The notes under the pieces: generated by a model
What the model was told of the DNA's origin: nothing
What the model saw: the letters and a program-made list of their open reading frames with translations, nothing else
Database searches by the model: none
Source of the DNA: Trichobilharzia regenti
Lineage: Eukaryota; Platyhelminthes; Trematoda; Strigeidida; Schistosomatidae
DNA: 64,000 nucleotides
Assembly (NCBI GenBank): GCA_944472135.2
Contig: OX235265.1
Location: 60,337,112-60,401,111 of the forward strand
Direction: 5' to 3'
Shown here: in pieces, positions 25,012-37,417 of the stretch
Layout: each line of letters opens with the position of its first letter
Numbering within the stretch: position 1 is the stretch's first letter
Made by a program: the position numbers and the translations under genes

Positions 25012-25617
25012 TTGGACGTTGCCAATCAGAAGGCCATCGTACTCATTGTTCCCAAGAAGCTGACTAAAAAGTTAGATGAGGGGAACAAGTGGGCGTCTGA
25101 TGTCGGGAACGACAACTCTGCACGGAGCCAGAAAATTGAGGTGAGACTTCATCCTGAATTAGCGAATACAAAAGAGGTGCAATGTGTCCAAAGAGCTCCC
25201 ACCAGGACATTCAAGAAACCTCGAAAATCCGAGAGGCCAAACAGTGCCGGCATCGTGAGATCAGATGGCAAAACCAATAGGACAAGGAGAAGAGTTTCGG
25301 ATGGGCGGATGACTCCTAGATGCGGTGACAGAACAATAGAAGGAACTAACTCCACCTAGGTAGCACCAAAAAGTAGGAAGTTGAAAAGCCGTAGTAAAGG
25401 CAAAACCATTGGATCTAATAATAGGGTCTCTACGGTAATTAACGCCATTTCGAAATCTACTGACCCCAATTATAGTCTGATTGTCCTGAATTTGCGTGAA
25501 TCGAGGGAAGTGGATCTTGCCGGCCGACATGGGAATGGTTTAGAGGCAGTTTGTTCTATTACTCGCGACCAACTACCAGAAACGACAAATGGAATTTGTA
25601 TAGCAACCGGCAAATAA
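25012..25617 (+). pseudogene. CR1 ORF1-like frame, one internal stop
   Basis: A basic frame of 115 codons (TTG start in the open frame, so the true start lies upstream) ends in TAG at 25357 and continues in frame for another 80 residues. It is rich in Lys/Arg/Ser, consistent with a nucleic-acid-binding ORF1 product, though no zinc-finger or RRM motif is clear. The left copy (about 14257-14860) is additionally frameshifted. Confidence 0.5.
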
Positions 25618-26113
25618 GATTCTGATTTCATGAAAAATTCTCGACGACTGTTGAAAAAATAACTATAGAATGGAGTGATGAAAAATATTATTCTCAGCAG
25701 AAGCAAAGTTTATTGCTTCGTCAGAAAGTGCATTTTCTTCACTGCAGCTTTCTTTCTAATAATAGCAAGAATAGAAGTTTGGGAACAAGGCCTGGTTGAA
25801 CTCTGGAAGATAGGATTCAAAGGAGAGAAGCCGTAGAGCATTAGAAGCCTCGATAAGAGAAAGAGGAAAGAATCTTAAAATAACGGGTTTTTGGGTGGTG
25901 AGGTCTTGGAAACCTACGTTGTCGAGACGTCTATTAAGAAGTTGGATGAGCATATAGATTTATACGAACGCATATAGTCACAGGAGCAAGATTTCACAAC
26001 TAGAAGCATTATCTAGAGTACTACAACATGATGTTACCGCAATTAATGAAACGTATTCGTTAATGGGTGTGGACCTCACTCCGCTAGTACCAGAGTGCAT
26101 TTGCAATGATGGC

Positions 26114-26470
26114 TGTCAATCACGTCTCATAAACCGTTAATGCCCAGCTCTCGCTACGCTCGGGCCCACGCTGTTCTTCGAAGATTCAGAAACGCTTAGT
26201 TATAACGGACGCAAAAACCAAAACACTGATCTGCAGCTTGAGATTTGTTTATTGTTACACCAACATATAAAAGGAATAAGCGAACTAAGGTCTGTAAACA
26301 AATATTACAATAATAAATCGTTATATTACTTCTGACGATATTTTACTCTTCTTTCTGAACAGCGACCGATGAGACGATGACTGTCATATTGATGCCTCCG
26401 CGAAAATCGGGGAAGTTGATTTTGAGCAAACAACCAAGAATTGATCGTTTAATCTTCAACTCCTTTGACA
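26114..26470 (-). mobile_element. Solo LTR copy F with 5 bp TSD inside the CR1 element
   Basis: 357 bp in minus orientation flanked by ATGGC (26109-26113 and 26471-26475). Removing it joins a continuous frame (PLVPECICNDG to CVSEAVSHVTKLNKG) across the CR1 ORF, which shows the element was intact here when the LTR arrived. Confidence 0.9.
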
Positions 26471-28975
26471 ATGGCTGTGTTAGTGAAGCCGTAAGTCATG
26501 TTACAAAACTGAATAAGGGTAATGTAAAGATCGGGGTCCTGCCGTCCAATCTGACGACTTCGTACGAAATCACCTGAGGGCGTGTTGTAGTAGAAATACC
26601 TGTCTAATGGTAGGTGAATTTAACGCCCTGCATATTGATTGGTGGGAATTAACACCCACCGGCTTGCATACCTGTTTTAACAAGGGACTTACACTGACTG
26701 TCTTGGAACGTGCAGTTGTAATAATAATATATTTCTTCCTGTTTATGCAGGAACATACCAGTTGTACAGGCATGGATAAGTTATTATATAAATTACGCAT
26801 AATTTGATGTATGATGAATTTACAGTTTGGTTGTTCTTTCTGACATTACAGTCAGTAGGAACAGTCTGCTGTAAAGTCTGTTTGTGTAACACGTAAAGAG
26901 ATATAGAAATATTGTCTTCGCATTAACAAAAAACCCAAACATCAGATGTGTAAGGCTCACATGCAACAACGTGATACGACCATGAGCACTGTCCATATAC
27001 TCTGGACTTGGCACCAACACCCCAGAAGGAGGATGTAAAGGACATTAGGTGCCTCCCGCCTCTAGACAGTAGTAACCATGTACTTATTACTTTTATATTG
27101 AAGATTCGTGGCCACATACATGAGTCAACATCTATTCACATAAACTTTATGCAAGCAGGTGTATCAGCAATGTTGAGTGGCACAAATCTGGTTGACTGGT
27201 GGATTAATATGATTAGGACTATCGAGAAAGCTTGGTGAGACTTAGGAAAACATTAAAATGTTCCAATTCATCTTTCTGCATTTTGGTGTATCCCTCGAAA
27301 GCCATCACTTAAATAAGACTATTCGGAAAGCGAAGAAGCTTAGTGGATGATTTAACTGTAACAGGGGAGAGGGGAGGAGTTTCAGACCGCCTGCAGTGAA
27401 ATTCAGAGCCCTAGTAGCTATGTGGCTATTAAAAGTCTTATAGAGTATGAGGCACAGTTAGTGTTGCACCGTCTGGATTGCCCAAAAAGACTACATTTTT
27501 ATAATATACGTAGGACTAAAACTAGCAATGGTTACCGTCACTGATAACTCATAACGGGGAGGTGCCGAATCAGTTGATATTTCCCCGTGCTATAGTAGGA
27601 TTTAGTGGCTTTAAACAGGTCACTGCCACTGCCACTAAAATACCTCTAGTTGTAGTCAACGACGCATTGGCACTTGAACTACTGTCTAAGGCGAAGCCAG
27701 GCCAATCACTAGGGCCTGATGGGCTCCATCCTAGACTGTTAGTCTTCTTGAAAGATATAACATGCATTTCACTTTCATAGGTTTTAAAAAGTTTTTAATT
27801 CGGAATAGGCTACATAGGGACTGGACGGATGCAGTTATAATCCACATTCTCAAAGAAGGGAGCAGGCTATTGGTGTCTAACCACTGATCTGTAAGTCTCA
27901 CATGCAGTCTAGTAAAGTCATTAGAAACAGTCATAAGGGATCAGCTTTCAGCTCATATGGTGGAGCATGACTTATTGGCAGAGGAACAATATGGATTCTG
28001 ACCAGGAAGATCCTACCTTACAAACTTGCTGTTAGTAAAGGTAGACTGGTCAGAATCCGGGAATAAAAACCTGCCACTGGGAGTCATTTTTATGGAACTT
28101 ATTAGGGTATTCGATAAAGTGTCGTAGTAATTTAAAATTTTCTGGACTACACCAGTGTCTGAGTGTCTTCAGGGCTACCTACTGTGTAAAAGGAAAAAGG
28201 TAAGGGTTAATAATGTAGTGTCAGGGTACACAACAGTATTAAGTGGAGGGCGGAACTGTGTTGGTTACAGTGTTATTCTTAGACGAACTACCGAACTTTC
28301 TTAACTCATCTTCACAATTATTTGCGGACGGTACCTAGATATACAAAACAGTAAATAAACGTTATTATATGTCAGTTCTACAAGGTGATCTCGATAAGTT
28401 TACTGGATAGCCTAACCCGTGGAGTTTGGAAGTGAATTTCAGGGAAAACGTAGCAGTACGCTTAGGTCCGTGGTCTTACACTTCGTACTCCCTGGGGAGG
28501 CGGAACTGAGCGATGTTATAGGACAAGAGGACTAGGAACTATTCCCAGCTATGTTTTTGAGACGGCTGCATGTTACAGTGCAGCTGTAGGTAAGGCTTAT
28601 CGAATTTTATGGATACTTTTAGGGGCTCTCACACAATTAGATGAGTCTGTGTTTACATTACTCATTTCAGCATATGTCAAGTACCACCTAGAATACTGTT
28701 TGCGAAAGGTCAGTGAGTGTTTCAAGGAGCGCATATACCTGAATGAGTACATTGAGTATGAACCAAATTAGTCAGTGGTACCTCACACCTACCTAATGAG
28801 AAGAGGAAATAACATTTAACACTTTTCCCATTATCATACCGCAAGAGGAGAGGAGACTTAAATTTGGTTTATAGTATTTGGGAGGGTGGTTTGAGGACTA
28901 TTCCTTCTGACCTATTATTTTTCTCTAGCTTACCTTTGTGAGGTCGTCACAAAAGGATAATCAAACAGCAGGTGA

Positions 28976-30530
28976 ATAAAATACATGTGGAATTCCGATT
29001 ATGAAAGCGAGTGATCATTAAGCAATAGAAGACTACTTCTCCCAAGTCTTCACTCAGGAGTCACCACTCCCTATGGGATCAGCTCTGGCTGCATCAGAGG
29101 AATACGGGATAGATTCCGTTGACGTCGACCAAGGCATCGTACTCAACTGCTTAATGAAACTAGATGCAGGGAAATCAGTGGGTCCTAATAATCTTCATCC
29201 AATGCTTCTCACGGAGCTATCAGCTCACATAGCCGGCACTTTGACCACGGTCCTCAAGCTATCTCTCCTAAATAAGGTGTTACCGCGTGACTGGAAAGAC
29301 GCCATAGTAACCCTCATCCACAAAGGAGGATCAAGAGAAAGCCCTTCAAATTACAGGCCTATCAGTCTCACCAGTACTTTAATCAAGACACTGGAAAGAA
29401 TCATCAAGAAAAGCATCGTGGCATGTCTGGAAAACAACAGCTTGTTATCTAGAGCACAGCATGGCTTTCGGAGGAAGCTCTCATGCCTATTAAGTCTCCT
29501 CACTGCAAGAGAAAGCTGGGTCAAATCAAAGGACAACAGAAGGCCCGTTGACGTCGTCTTCATAGACTTCAGCAAAGCCTTTGATAAAGTACCCCACGAA
29601 AGACTACTCATGAAGTTGGAAAGTCTTGGTGTCAAAGGCAGATTACTAAACTGGATCAGGGAATTTCCCATAGATAGGAGGCAGAGGGTTCGGATCAACT
29701 CGAAACTCTCATCTTGGACTGCAGTACGTAGCGGAGTGCCACAAGGCACGGTACTCGGACCTCTCCTATTTATTTTGTATGTCAATGAGTTATCTCTGCT
29801 CACCGACTCCCCTATGGTCATATACGCAGATGACTTTAAAATTTGGAGAAAGCTGAAGGGCAACAGTGATACGTTCGCGTTGCAAGAGGACCTCACTTGG
29901 ACTTAGGTGTCATAGTTAGCCACGACTTAAAAACTACAGCACACTGTCGCGCGGTGGCTGCACACAGTTTCAGGTCCTTATGGGCGATTCGCAGAGCCTT
30001 TACAAGAATTACCAGAGATATGTTCATCTCCTTGAATACATCTCTGGTGAGGTCAGGATTGGAAAACTGCATCCAGGCCGCCAGTCCCTGTCTAAAAGGG
30101 GACTCACACATTCTAGGAAGTGTTCAGAGGAAGGCAGTACATATGGTTTACGGCATAGCTAACTTATCATACGAGAAAAGACTAGACAGTTTAAACCTCT
30201 TCTCGCTGTCATACCGTAGGCAGAGGGGAGATTTAATCACAATGTTTAAAATTTTAAATGACTACCGACCTGACATATTCTCACTTTTCCTTCCCACCAG
30301 GTCGGAACACCTTAGAGGACATAGCAGGAGAGTTCAAAGGACAAGAAGAAATCATATTGCTGTTGAGCATTGGTTCTCACACAGAGTCATAAACTCATGG
30401 GACCGACTCCCAGAAGAAGTGGTGTCTGCAACCTCAACTGATTCGTTCAAGAAGGGTCCGGACAACCACAGAAATTTACTAGAAAAGGATTAGCATAGGC
30501 CCCAAGCCTCTTATCCTCAACCAGTAAATC
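28976..30530 (+). mobile_element. Second CR1-clade (SR1-like) element, 5' truncated
   Basis: Follows the first CR1 element head to tail and is much better preserved. It begins within the endonuclease/RT linker and runs through RT to the end of the C-terminal domain near 30490. No clear 3' tail was identified. Confidence 0.85.
29073..30493 (+). pseudogene. CR1-clade reverse transcriptase, internally deleted
   Basis: Frame 1 (29073-29906) holds, in order: DAGKSVGPNNLHP, the NYRPISLTS block, QHGFRRKLSC, FIDFSKAFDKVPH, SGVPQGTVLGPLLF and the catalytic YADD. It stops soon after LQEDL. Frame 2 (29897-30493) picks up at DLGVIVSHDLK and contains SGLENCIQAASP and SYRRQRGDLI, the usual C-terminal domain. 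The roughly 60-80 residues that normally lie between the two parts are missing, so this is a deletion, not a simple frameshift. It would copy element RNA into DNA at the target if intact. Confidence 0.9.
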
Positions 30531-32159
30531 TGAATTAAGTTTTTCGCGAACAGAGGTTTCTGTGTCCTCAGTAGACTCGTTTGAGAGGGAATAATCGGAT
30601 GAATATACTTAATAGAAAAGGTTTTATACGAAACCTAGACCTTCTAACTCCAATAAAAAGTCTTAATGGGAGTCCAAAATGAAAAGTATGCATCGTACAA
30701 CTTATTCTGGTGATATTTGATTCTCAAGGTCATCGGCTAGTGAGTTGTCTTTTCTAGGGTTTCGCGTGTCATTTTCGTAAATCTGCAGCTTTCAAGTGAT
30801 CTTGCTAAAGTCTTCGAATTAGCTGAGAAACGGTATTAAATCTGCGATTCTTGAAGTGAAAAGAAATTTGCTTCATTTTTACCGTTAGTGGCAAGTTTGA
30901 AGAGCGGTGCTTAATGGACTTCGTAAATAATGCAGTGGAAAGCGGAAATAACTCCTTTTTCGAAATGAAGTTAAATTATCACTTCTGCGTAGCCTGTGTG
31001 GTCTCTCCTCACTAGCTATACTGTTTCTGCACTTTAAGGATTTTACAACCATATGATTTCCGCTCTTTATGCATTATTACTGCAACATTAGGTACTCGTA
31101 TTCCTTCAGATTTCTTTTTGCGCACACTACGTAATAAATACTCAATCATTCATTCGAAATTTGGCCAACTTCCTAAGTTTCACATGCTAATTAATTAGCA
31201 CAGTTTAATTAAACTGTGCAACTGAATAAGAACTAATGCAATCTGTTTAAAAAAATCAGAGAGCTAATTAAGTATTATGGTTGCTCGCCTAAATAGGCTC
31301 TGTGGGACTAATCTGTAAAAGAAATTAACAATGGTCAGTTGTGAATACACTGCTCTCAGTTTACGTTGGTCATACTATAATTAAACTAACTCAATAGTCA
31401 ACTCCAAAGAAACACCGTAAGATGTGAAAATTAATTTTAAGTGTTTTGGGAACTTGTCACACTAGCCTTCTTTAGTCTCATTTGAACACGTTTCAATTTG
31501 TGGAGGTAGCTACCAAGGATTTCTTGGTGGCATCGATTATGAGTTCTAATTGTCCGTTAGACGAAAGATTGTCCGAAAATGTAGCCAAGACGAAAGTAAT
31601 GTAGATAGTTATTTGATTAGTGAGTCTTACGCCTAACTATTTTGTAGAAGCAATAAGTCATTGTCCCAGACTAATTTTAGGTCCCCAACAGGATTTAATT
31701 CATGATTACTTCGGGCTTCGTGCATACATTGGCATCTTTACAGATGGGTTAACGTATTTTCCACTTTGATTGTCGTGTTGGGGGTCTGTGCAGATAGATA
31801 TATGCATTGTGTAACTAACGGATATTCCTAATTTAAATGTCTCCATCATCTTTAGCTGATCTGTGCCTAGTAGAAATCAACCTTATAATCTTCGACAGTA
31901 CTGTTCGATCAAATTTGGTCTTTCATGTTAACCCCCACAATTGGCGCCATGTGTCATGGCTATAAGGTGTTGAGTACTCTTCAGCTTATTAACTGCATTC
32001 ACCATTTTCTTAGTCGATGCTTCTATGGAGAACATTTATAACAGTATTTGTGTGTGTTGACAGTAAGCTTACTGATAAGAAGACACTTATTACTTCCGTC
32101 GAAAATCGGAGTAGAATGCTGAAGATATAGTCTTCTAAACACTCCGATCACACATCAAT
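30531..32159. other. Interval without recognisable gene
   Basis: AT-rich; contains two abutting perfect palindromes at 31185-31219 but no open frame of note. Confidence 0.4.
31185..31219. repeat. Two abutting perfect palindromes
   Basis: TGCTAATTAATTAGCA (31185-31200, 16 bp) overlaps GCACAGTTTAATTAAACTGTGC (22 bp, 31198-31219) by three bases. Both are perfect inverted repeats without a spacer. Confidence 0.8.
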
Positions 32160-32760
32160 ATTTTTGACTTGGTCTTTAACCTGTTCAAATGCGAGATGAT
32201 GTGAAGGGCTGGTCTGCATTGATTTGCAGTGAAATAGTTGGATGTGTTGATCACTTCATGTATTTGGAAAGTTGCATCTACCCTAGTCGAATGAATATTG
32301 ATGGAATCTCAGCATGGATACAGAAAGCTGTTTTGGCACTAGTCAACGTAAGTCATCTTTAGCCTACGCATGATAGCCAGCTACTTCTTGAAGGACGTAC
32401 ATGCTTTGCAAGAGCGCAATCTGTCCAAATTCACGACTGTAATACATTTCCTTTATTAGAAAAAAATATGTGAAAAAGCAGAGGATTTCAACCGCAAATG
32501 TCTTTCCTTACTCTGTCCTTTTGAATGCAGCAATATGGTAAGTATTAATGAGGTTAGGCTTAAAGAGAAATTGATTAATGAGGCTATAAAGCTGTGTTGA
32601 TTGGGGCAGCTAGAACGTGTTATACGTGCTGAGCCGTCATCTTCCTCAGGGAGTACTGTTAGTTGAAATAGGATTAGGCTGAAAAAGAATTAAGGGTAGT
32701 CAAAGTAAAACATAAGATTAACACATGGAGTCTTCCAAGTATTGGTCTTTATTTATTAGT
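32160..32760 (+). pseudogene. RTE C-terminal remnant, heavily decayed
   Basis: Plus-strand pieces (VDHFMYLESCIYP, ISAWIQKAVLALVNV, NEVRLKEKL) match the order of the C-terminal domain of schistosome RTE elements ('YLGSxIS', 'RIxKAR'). Stops throughout. Confidence 0.5.
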
Positions 32761-34070
32761 TTGAGCCACAGGGGGAGGTGCTAGCCCTCTGATTGTTATT
32801 AGGATGTTAAGAGTTAATGACTAGGGACTGTTCGTGACATGGCTCGAATTCGTCCTTAGTGTATCAGATACACTCCTGAACTATTAAATTCACTGAATTC
32901 TTATTATACTCCGTGTAAACATTCCCCCGTACCTTTGTGTTTATGATAGTTTCTTTGCATTTGGCTTCTTTTGTTTTTGCTGAGGTTCTATGTCTATAAC
33001 AGACAGACATATTTGTTTTTACGAGTTTTGTGTGATTCTTTGAAGTGCTTCAACTTGAACTGACTTTTATGCAGTTATACTTTAAACTTTGGTCAGTCTA
33101 TCTACGCACTGACATAACAATCCGGATATGACGAGGATGAATTCCACTACCAACTGAGTTATCTCGAGCGAGCACGCTTAACAGATATCGCATTGCTAGC
33201 TGACAATTTGCATGTATAGTCTGGGCTAATGGGCTCTGAGGAGTCTTTTAGGTGGATATGGAGGTCAAGTGGATTGCAGCTCATATAGTGAGTGCCTGTC
33301 TTGTACATCTCTGCACAGATCATGGTCTATTCCAACCCTTCACTAACTTTTGACGCCGTTTTGCCTTTGCTACTCAAACCTGGATTCATGTAGATCACAT
33401 GGCCGTTAGCTGCTGTTGGCGTTTATGCATATACAACTTGTGCCTTCTGGAGTGTTTGATCATGCTTTGATGCTTTAGGGTTGTTCTTCGTTTGGTAGTC
33501 TTCATGAATGTGCTCATAAGTGAGTTGACTTGAGCGAATTTGTTTCACCTTTTACGACCTCTAAATATCAAATTGAGTTAGATTAGAAGTTGTCTGTTGA
33601 CGGAGGTTGGTTTCACCTGCAAAACGTCATAGAAACGGTAAGTAAAGCCACTTGAGGTTTAGAAGAAAGTCCTGCCAGCAAACATCGATTTTCTGCGAGC
33701 TCCTTGCAACTTCTCAACATCCACCTACCCATTCCAACAGATGATCGGTGTAGTAAGCTGTACGAAGCTCTTAGGTATGGAATCAAATTCCGCATTTTTT
33801 AGACTACGGACCTTAGTGGTCAGAACAAGCGTGTGAGATGGAAGCAGCAGCATTAACATTCGGCAACAGCCGGAAGCTGTTTCAGTTCAACCAAGAGAGA
33901 TCAGTAGTCTGGTGTCAGTTAGGAATTTTCTAGGCAGCAATCTTAAAAGACTTCTGGAATTCTGAAAAAACACTCTGGAGACAGTTTATCTAACTTACTG
34001 CACTGTTGTTCTGTTCTGTATAGCACAATACGTCGTGTTCATTCTAATTCAGCCCACCTGACAAAGTGTG
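32761..34070. other. Interval without recognisable gene
   Basis: No repeat head or coding frame recognised. Confidence 0.4.
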
Positions 34071-34302
34071 TGCGTCGGTGGCACAGCCGTTAGGACGCTC
34101 GCCGACCATGCACATGGCCCGGGGTTCGATCCCCAGCCGACGTACTGCTTTGCCTCGCTAAGCTAGAAATAATGCTGGTAAAGAGGGAAAGTTGGGGATG
34201 AGGCTAGCAACCCCATCCTGTAAAATTAAACACTACTACAGAAACTTCAAGCCACTAGCTTGAGGCCCTATGTTCCACTGGGAACGTGAAGGAAGGGACT
34301 GC
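34071..34302 (+). repeat. SINE subfamily 1, full length
   Basis: Starts GTGCGTCGGTGGCACAGCCG (A box inside) with B box GGGGTTCGATCCCC 50 nt on. The body is GGTAAAGAGGGAAAGTTGGG, and the 3' end is CCTATGTTCCACTGGGAACG. Best copy together with 40208-40432. Confidence 0.85.
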
Positions 34303-34699
34303 AAGTACTGAATCATCATAGGGCGCTGAATCCAGGCAATTCGGTCTTTCAAAGCTGATGGCAATACTGTAGTCAAGGAACTGATGTGATTGTTTCGAAA
34401 TAAATGTAATCAGTAGGTGATGCCATCGCTTTTTTCAGAAAGCAGTTCCAGATGAATTAGAATTAGGTTGGATAAGTGTTAGGGGCGGTCATGGGTCTGA
34501 GCTACATAGGCTGGTGTAAACCGTCTGGCTGAGGTCTCCGGGATATTAAGGATCAGTGGTTGGATACTTTTAGTGGCATATCCAAAAATCTTTCACAGCG
34601 GTGCAGATGCATTCACTACTTATCATTTTGCAGACCGTGAGAGGTCTCACTAATCTTCATACAGGTATTCTTTGTCAAATCTATGTTTATATGATTTTG

Positions 34700-35440
34700 T
34701 CTCATTATTGTGTCTATCTGTCTGTCTGTTTTCGACATAGAACTTTGCACAAATGTGCGACAGTTCAAGTCCCCACACTCCGTGTAGCACGCGAAGCAAG
34801 AGAAGAAAGTACAAGAAAAGCATAATAGAGACAGTGAGCAGAGGTGTGAGACAAAAGAGTAATAACGAAGAACAAAACAGTTTCATTGGAGATCATAAGT
34901 CACAAGGAGTGGATGCATCTGCGCCACTGAGAACGATTTTGAGTCATGTCACCAATTGTTTCCAACCATAGATTTTTACCGTCCCGAGGACCCCAGCCTG
35001 GAGGTCTACACCTCCCTACGTGGCTTGGACCAACTGTTGTGGATTTCATTGACTGGTGCCAAGTTTTTGTTTGACCGCCGCTAGCTTTTTTCCAGCCTGA
35101 CCCTATATTCTCTAACACTGCTCATCGAGGGAGGCGATGACTTGGCATACGTAACACATGTCCTAACCATCTCAGTCTTTGTAACTTCACGACTTCGTCT
35201 ATTGATTTCCCCTGTTTACCTAGCACTCGACGCTTAACCTCAGTGTTTCTCACCTTATTATGCTACTTTACACCGGAAATAAAGCGCAGGCACCTATGAT
35301 CAAAGACAGCTAGTCTTTTCATGTTTTCCACTCTCAGTGGCCAGGTCTCGCAGCCATAAAGGAGGAAGGAGCGGACTGATGAGCAGTATACCCGCCCCAT
35401 TATTGTGTATGCTTTTCGGAAGTTTCGCAACTTGGTCTGA
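34700..35440 (-). mobile_element. RTE-clade element 3' end, fragment B1
   Basis: Minus strand. The frame at 35118-34900 reads GSGWKKASGGQTKTWHQSMK, RCRPPGWGPRDGKN and MTQNRSQWRRC, the C-terminal end of a second RTE family. Non-coding sequence then runs to about 34700. A similar piece in the opposite orientation is at 44480-45260. Confidence 0.7.
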
Positions 35441-35999
35441 TTAACTTCTGTGGAGATTTCTGTATTATTCTGCCATTAACAGCTTACTAGATGATTGTTC
35501 CCATTTAATTAAGATATTATATTATTTAAACTGTCATAGTCAGTCACTATTTCTCTTTTCTTCATATTGTTCGCGTAGTACACGAAATCTATGTTAAGAT
35601 ACATACTACTTTACCCTACTAATACTCGATAATATATCACACCCCTTCAAAATTGTGTTAGCTATCGCTTTATCCGAATGGCAGTTGGTAGCTTAGTCTA
35701 GCAAACTTATATTTTGAATGACCATAATCGAAAAAACTAAGGGTATAAAATCGGACAAAAATAAGCAGAGTGCAATTAGTTTTCGCCTAGCATTGTTGTA
35801 AATCACGTCTAGATTCTGAATTATTACTGACGTTTAAACCCGACTGCTGAGATTCATTTGAATTGATGTTACCGTCTAAGGACGAAGTATGTGTTATTTA
35901 AAAATGTTTTATTTGTCACTGATTATCTCAAAACAAAATGACTGTGAAGCATTCAGTGGATGATTTTATTTTACAAGTTATTCGACCCTTGCATCGAAT

Positions 36000-36480
36000 T
36001 CACAACACAATTCGAAGTGAGATGATGATTGATTTACTTCGGCTATCTCCTACGGGAGGATGAGCCGGCTTCATGAACGTCTCGAATCATTGCTGCCCAG
36101 GCGCGACAATTTGTAAGAGAGTTCATGAAGTTTCATGGGAATTTGGTACGAGTGATGTCCCCAGCATCGCTCGGCCTTTTGTTTGAGAGTGCAGCTCTAG
36201 CCTTTACACAGCCAAGTGTGACCTACAAGGCAGTAGGAGTGGAGTAAGGAGTCCACTATCCATTGGGAGCCGGTGACCGGAGTTCGGTTCATACGCCTTT
36301 TTGAATGGGGCCAGACATCCAGGACATCCAACAAGCCCTTTGTCCATACGTCTGCCGGTGAGCTTCATACGCCAGTCGTTGGAGGTTTGGAATCAGGGTT
36401 TAGCCATCTCCCCTAGACTGTCATCCAATGGACAGTCAACCCGGTGGAGAGCGCCGGGCATCCGAAGTGAGACTTCACCT
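36000..36480. repeat. GC-richer block, probably a repeat of unknown type
   Basis: Composition is distinctly richer in G and C than the flanks, with words such as GGAGGATGAGCCGGCTTCATG. I recognise neither coding motif nor tRNA-like head; it is listed because it is probably retroelement-derived. Confidence 0.35.
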
Positions 36481-36824
36481 TAGTTTCCTTGAGAATCGAA
36501 GATTATTCAGATTAAAATATGTGGTTTTCTTGATACCTTAAATGATAATCAAGAAAGACCCCAGTCGAGCGAGACAGCTGTCCGATGGTTAGATCACTTC
36601 GATCTGGTCAGCGAGTACCTCTGGTTTATGTGATTGGTATCCGGCTACTAATATTAGTCAGTATTGTATAGCATTATTCAACCCTTAATTTGTCTACATT
36701 AAAAAAAAACTTGTACAATAATTTGGCATGTAGTCCGTATTCATTCACTTTTAATCTTTACTTTCAATCCCTTATCCTTAAAATATACTTTTATACGTAT
36801 TCTGCACGTCTTACTCTATGAGCG

Positions 36825-37165
36825 CTCGTTAACCTGGGGTTCTAGTGGGAAGCCGTGACCAGTAGGGTACATCAGGTCGAAGATGGGGCGATAACTCATC
36901 GAAGAAGACATTGCGAAATAGTCGCGCTATGTCGTCAATTGGCAGAAGTTAGAATTCAAGAACCATTGAATCGGGTCCCACTGGCTCAGTGGTCTACGAG
37001 CTAGTTCGCCTTGTAACCAGAAGGTCCTGGGTTCGAACCCCGGTGGGTGCGTACTAATGAAGATTCCCAAAACAGGACGAAACAGCTGTCCAGTACTCCC
37101 AGTTGGTTTTCCAGTGGTTCTCTAACTAATGTCAGCTCCTGGTGAAATCCTCCATACTATACAAC
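36825..37165 (+). repeat. SINE subfamily 3 (Sm-alpha-like) with hammerhead remnant
   Basis: tRNA-like part: CTGGCTCAGTGGTCTACGAG (A box) and GGGTTCGAACCCC (B box). Downstream, at about 37050-37105, is a hammerhead-like order: GTACT, core CTAATGA (canonical CTGANGA), helix II, ACGAAAC, AGCTGTC and AGTAC. The G-to-A change in the core probably inactivates this copy. The layout matches the known schistosome Sm-alpha SINE-like repeat. Confidence 0.8.
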
Positions 37166-37383
37166 ATTACTTAATTTTTGTATGTTTAGTTGCCAACTGA
37201 TATTAGTTGTTGGTCTTTTAAAATAATGTATAACGATGTGGCTTTGGATGAACTTACTGGAGGAATATTGTTTTACTGACTTATATCTTTTTAATTTACA
37301 TTAAAATTACTAAAACAGAATTGATTACAAACTATAATAATGCTTTTCATGTAATTCCACTGTTACCTGTCTGTCTTTTTCAG

Positions 37384-37417
37384 GACATTTTCGTAGCCAT
37401 TCATTCAGTACATTGCA
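37384..37417 (+). other. 5' UTR splice acceptor of the HMGB gene
   Basis: A pyrimidine-rich tract ends in CAG at 37381-37383, 34 nt before the first ATG. It would receive either a cis-spliced 5' UTR exon or a trans-spliced leader; the sequence cannot tell which. Confidence 0.5.

Larger units (their letters stand above)
23846..28975 (+). mobile_element. CR1-clade (SR1-like) non-LTR element, decayed
   Basis: Plus-strand remains in the expected order. ORF1-like frames run at 25012-25617, one stop apart (residue blocks RTRRRVSDGRMTPRCGDR and NLRESREVDLAGRHGNG). Endonuclease pieces follow (VGEFNALHIDWWELTPTG at about 26610; RCLPPLDSSNHVLITF at about 27050). RT pieces come next (KPGQSLGPDGLHPRLL at about 27690; LFADGT at about 28320; LQGDLDKF at about 28380), then the C-terminal KYHLEYCLRKVSECFKE at about 28680. 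Many stops; inactive. A solo LTR (F) interrupts it. Confidence 0.8.

Noticed and set aside
9248..26470. CRISPR-like or satellite array from the recurring 357 bp unit
   Set aside because: Copies are in both orientations, widely and unevenly spaced, with LTR ends and target duplications.
29351..29896. 181-codon minus-strand frame
   Set aside because: Shadow of the CR1 reverse transcriptase on the plus strand.
34071..34140. tRNA gene at the SINE head
   Set aside because: A and B boxes are present but the stems do not give a cloverleaf; SINE head.
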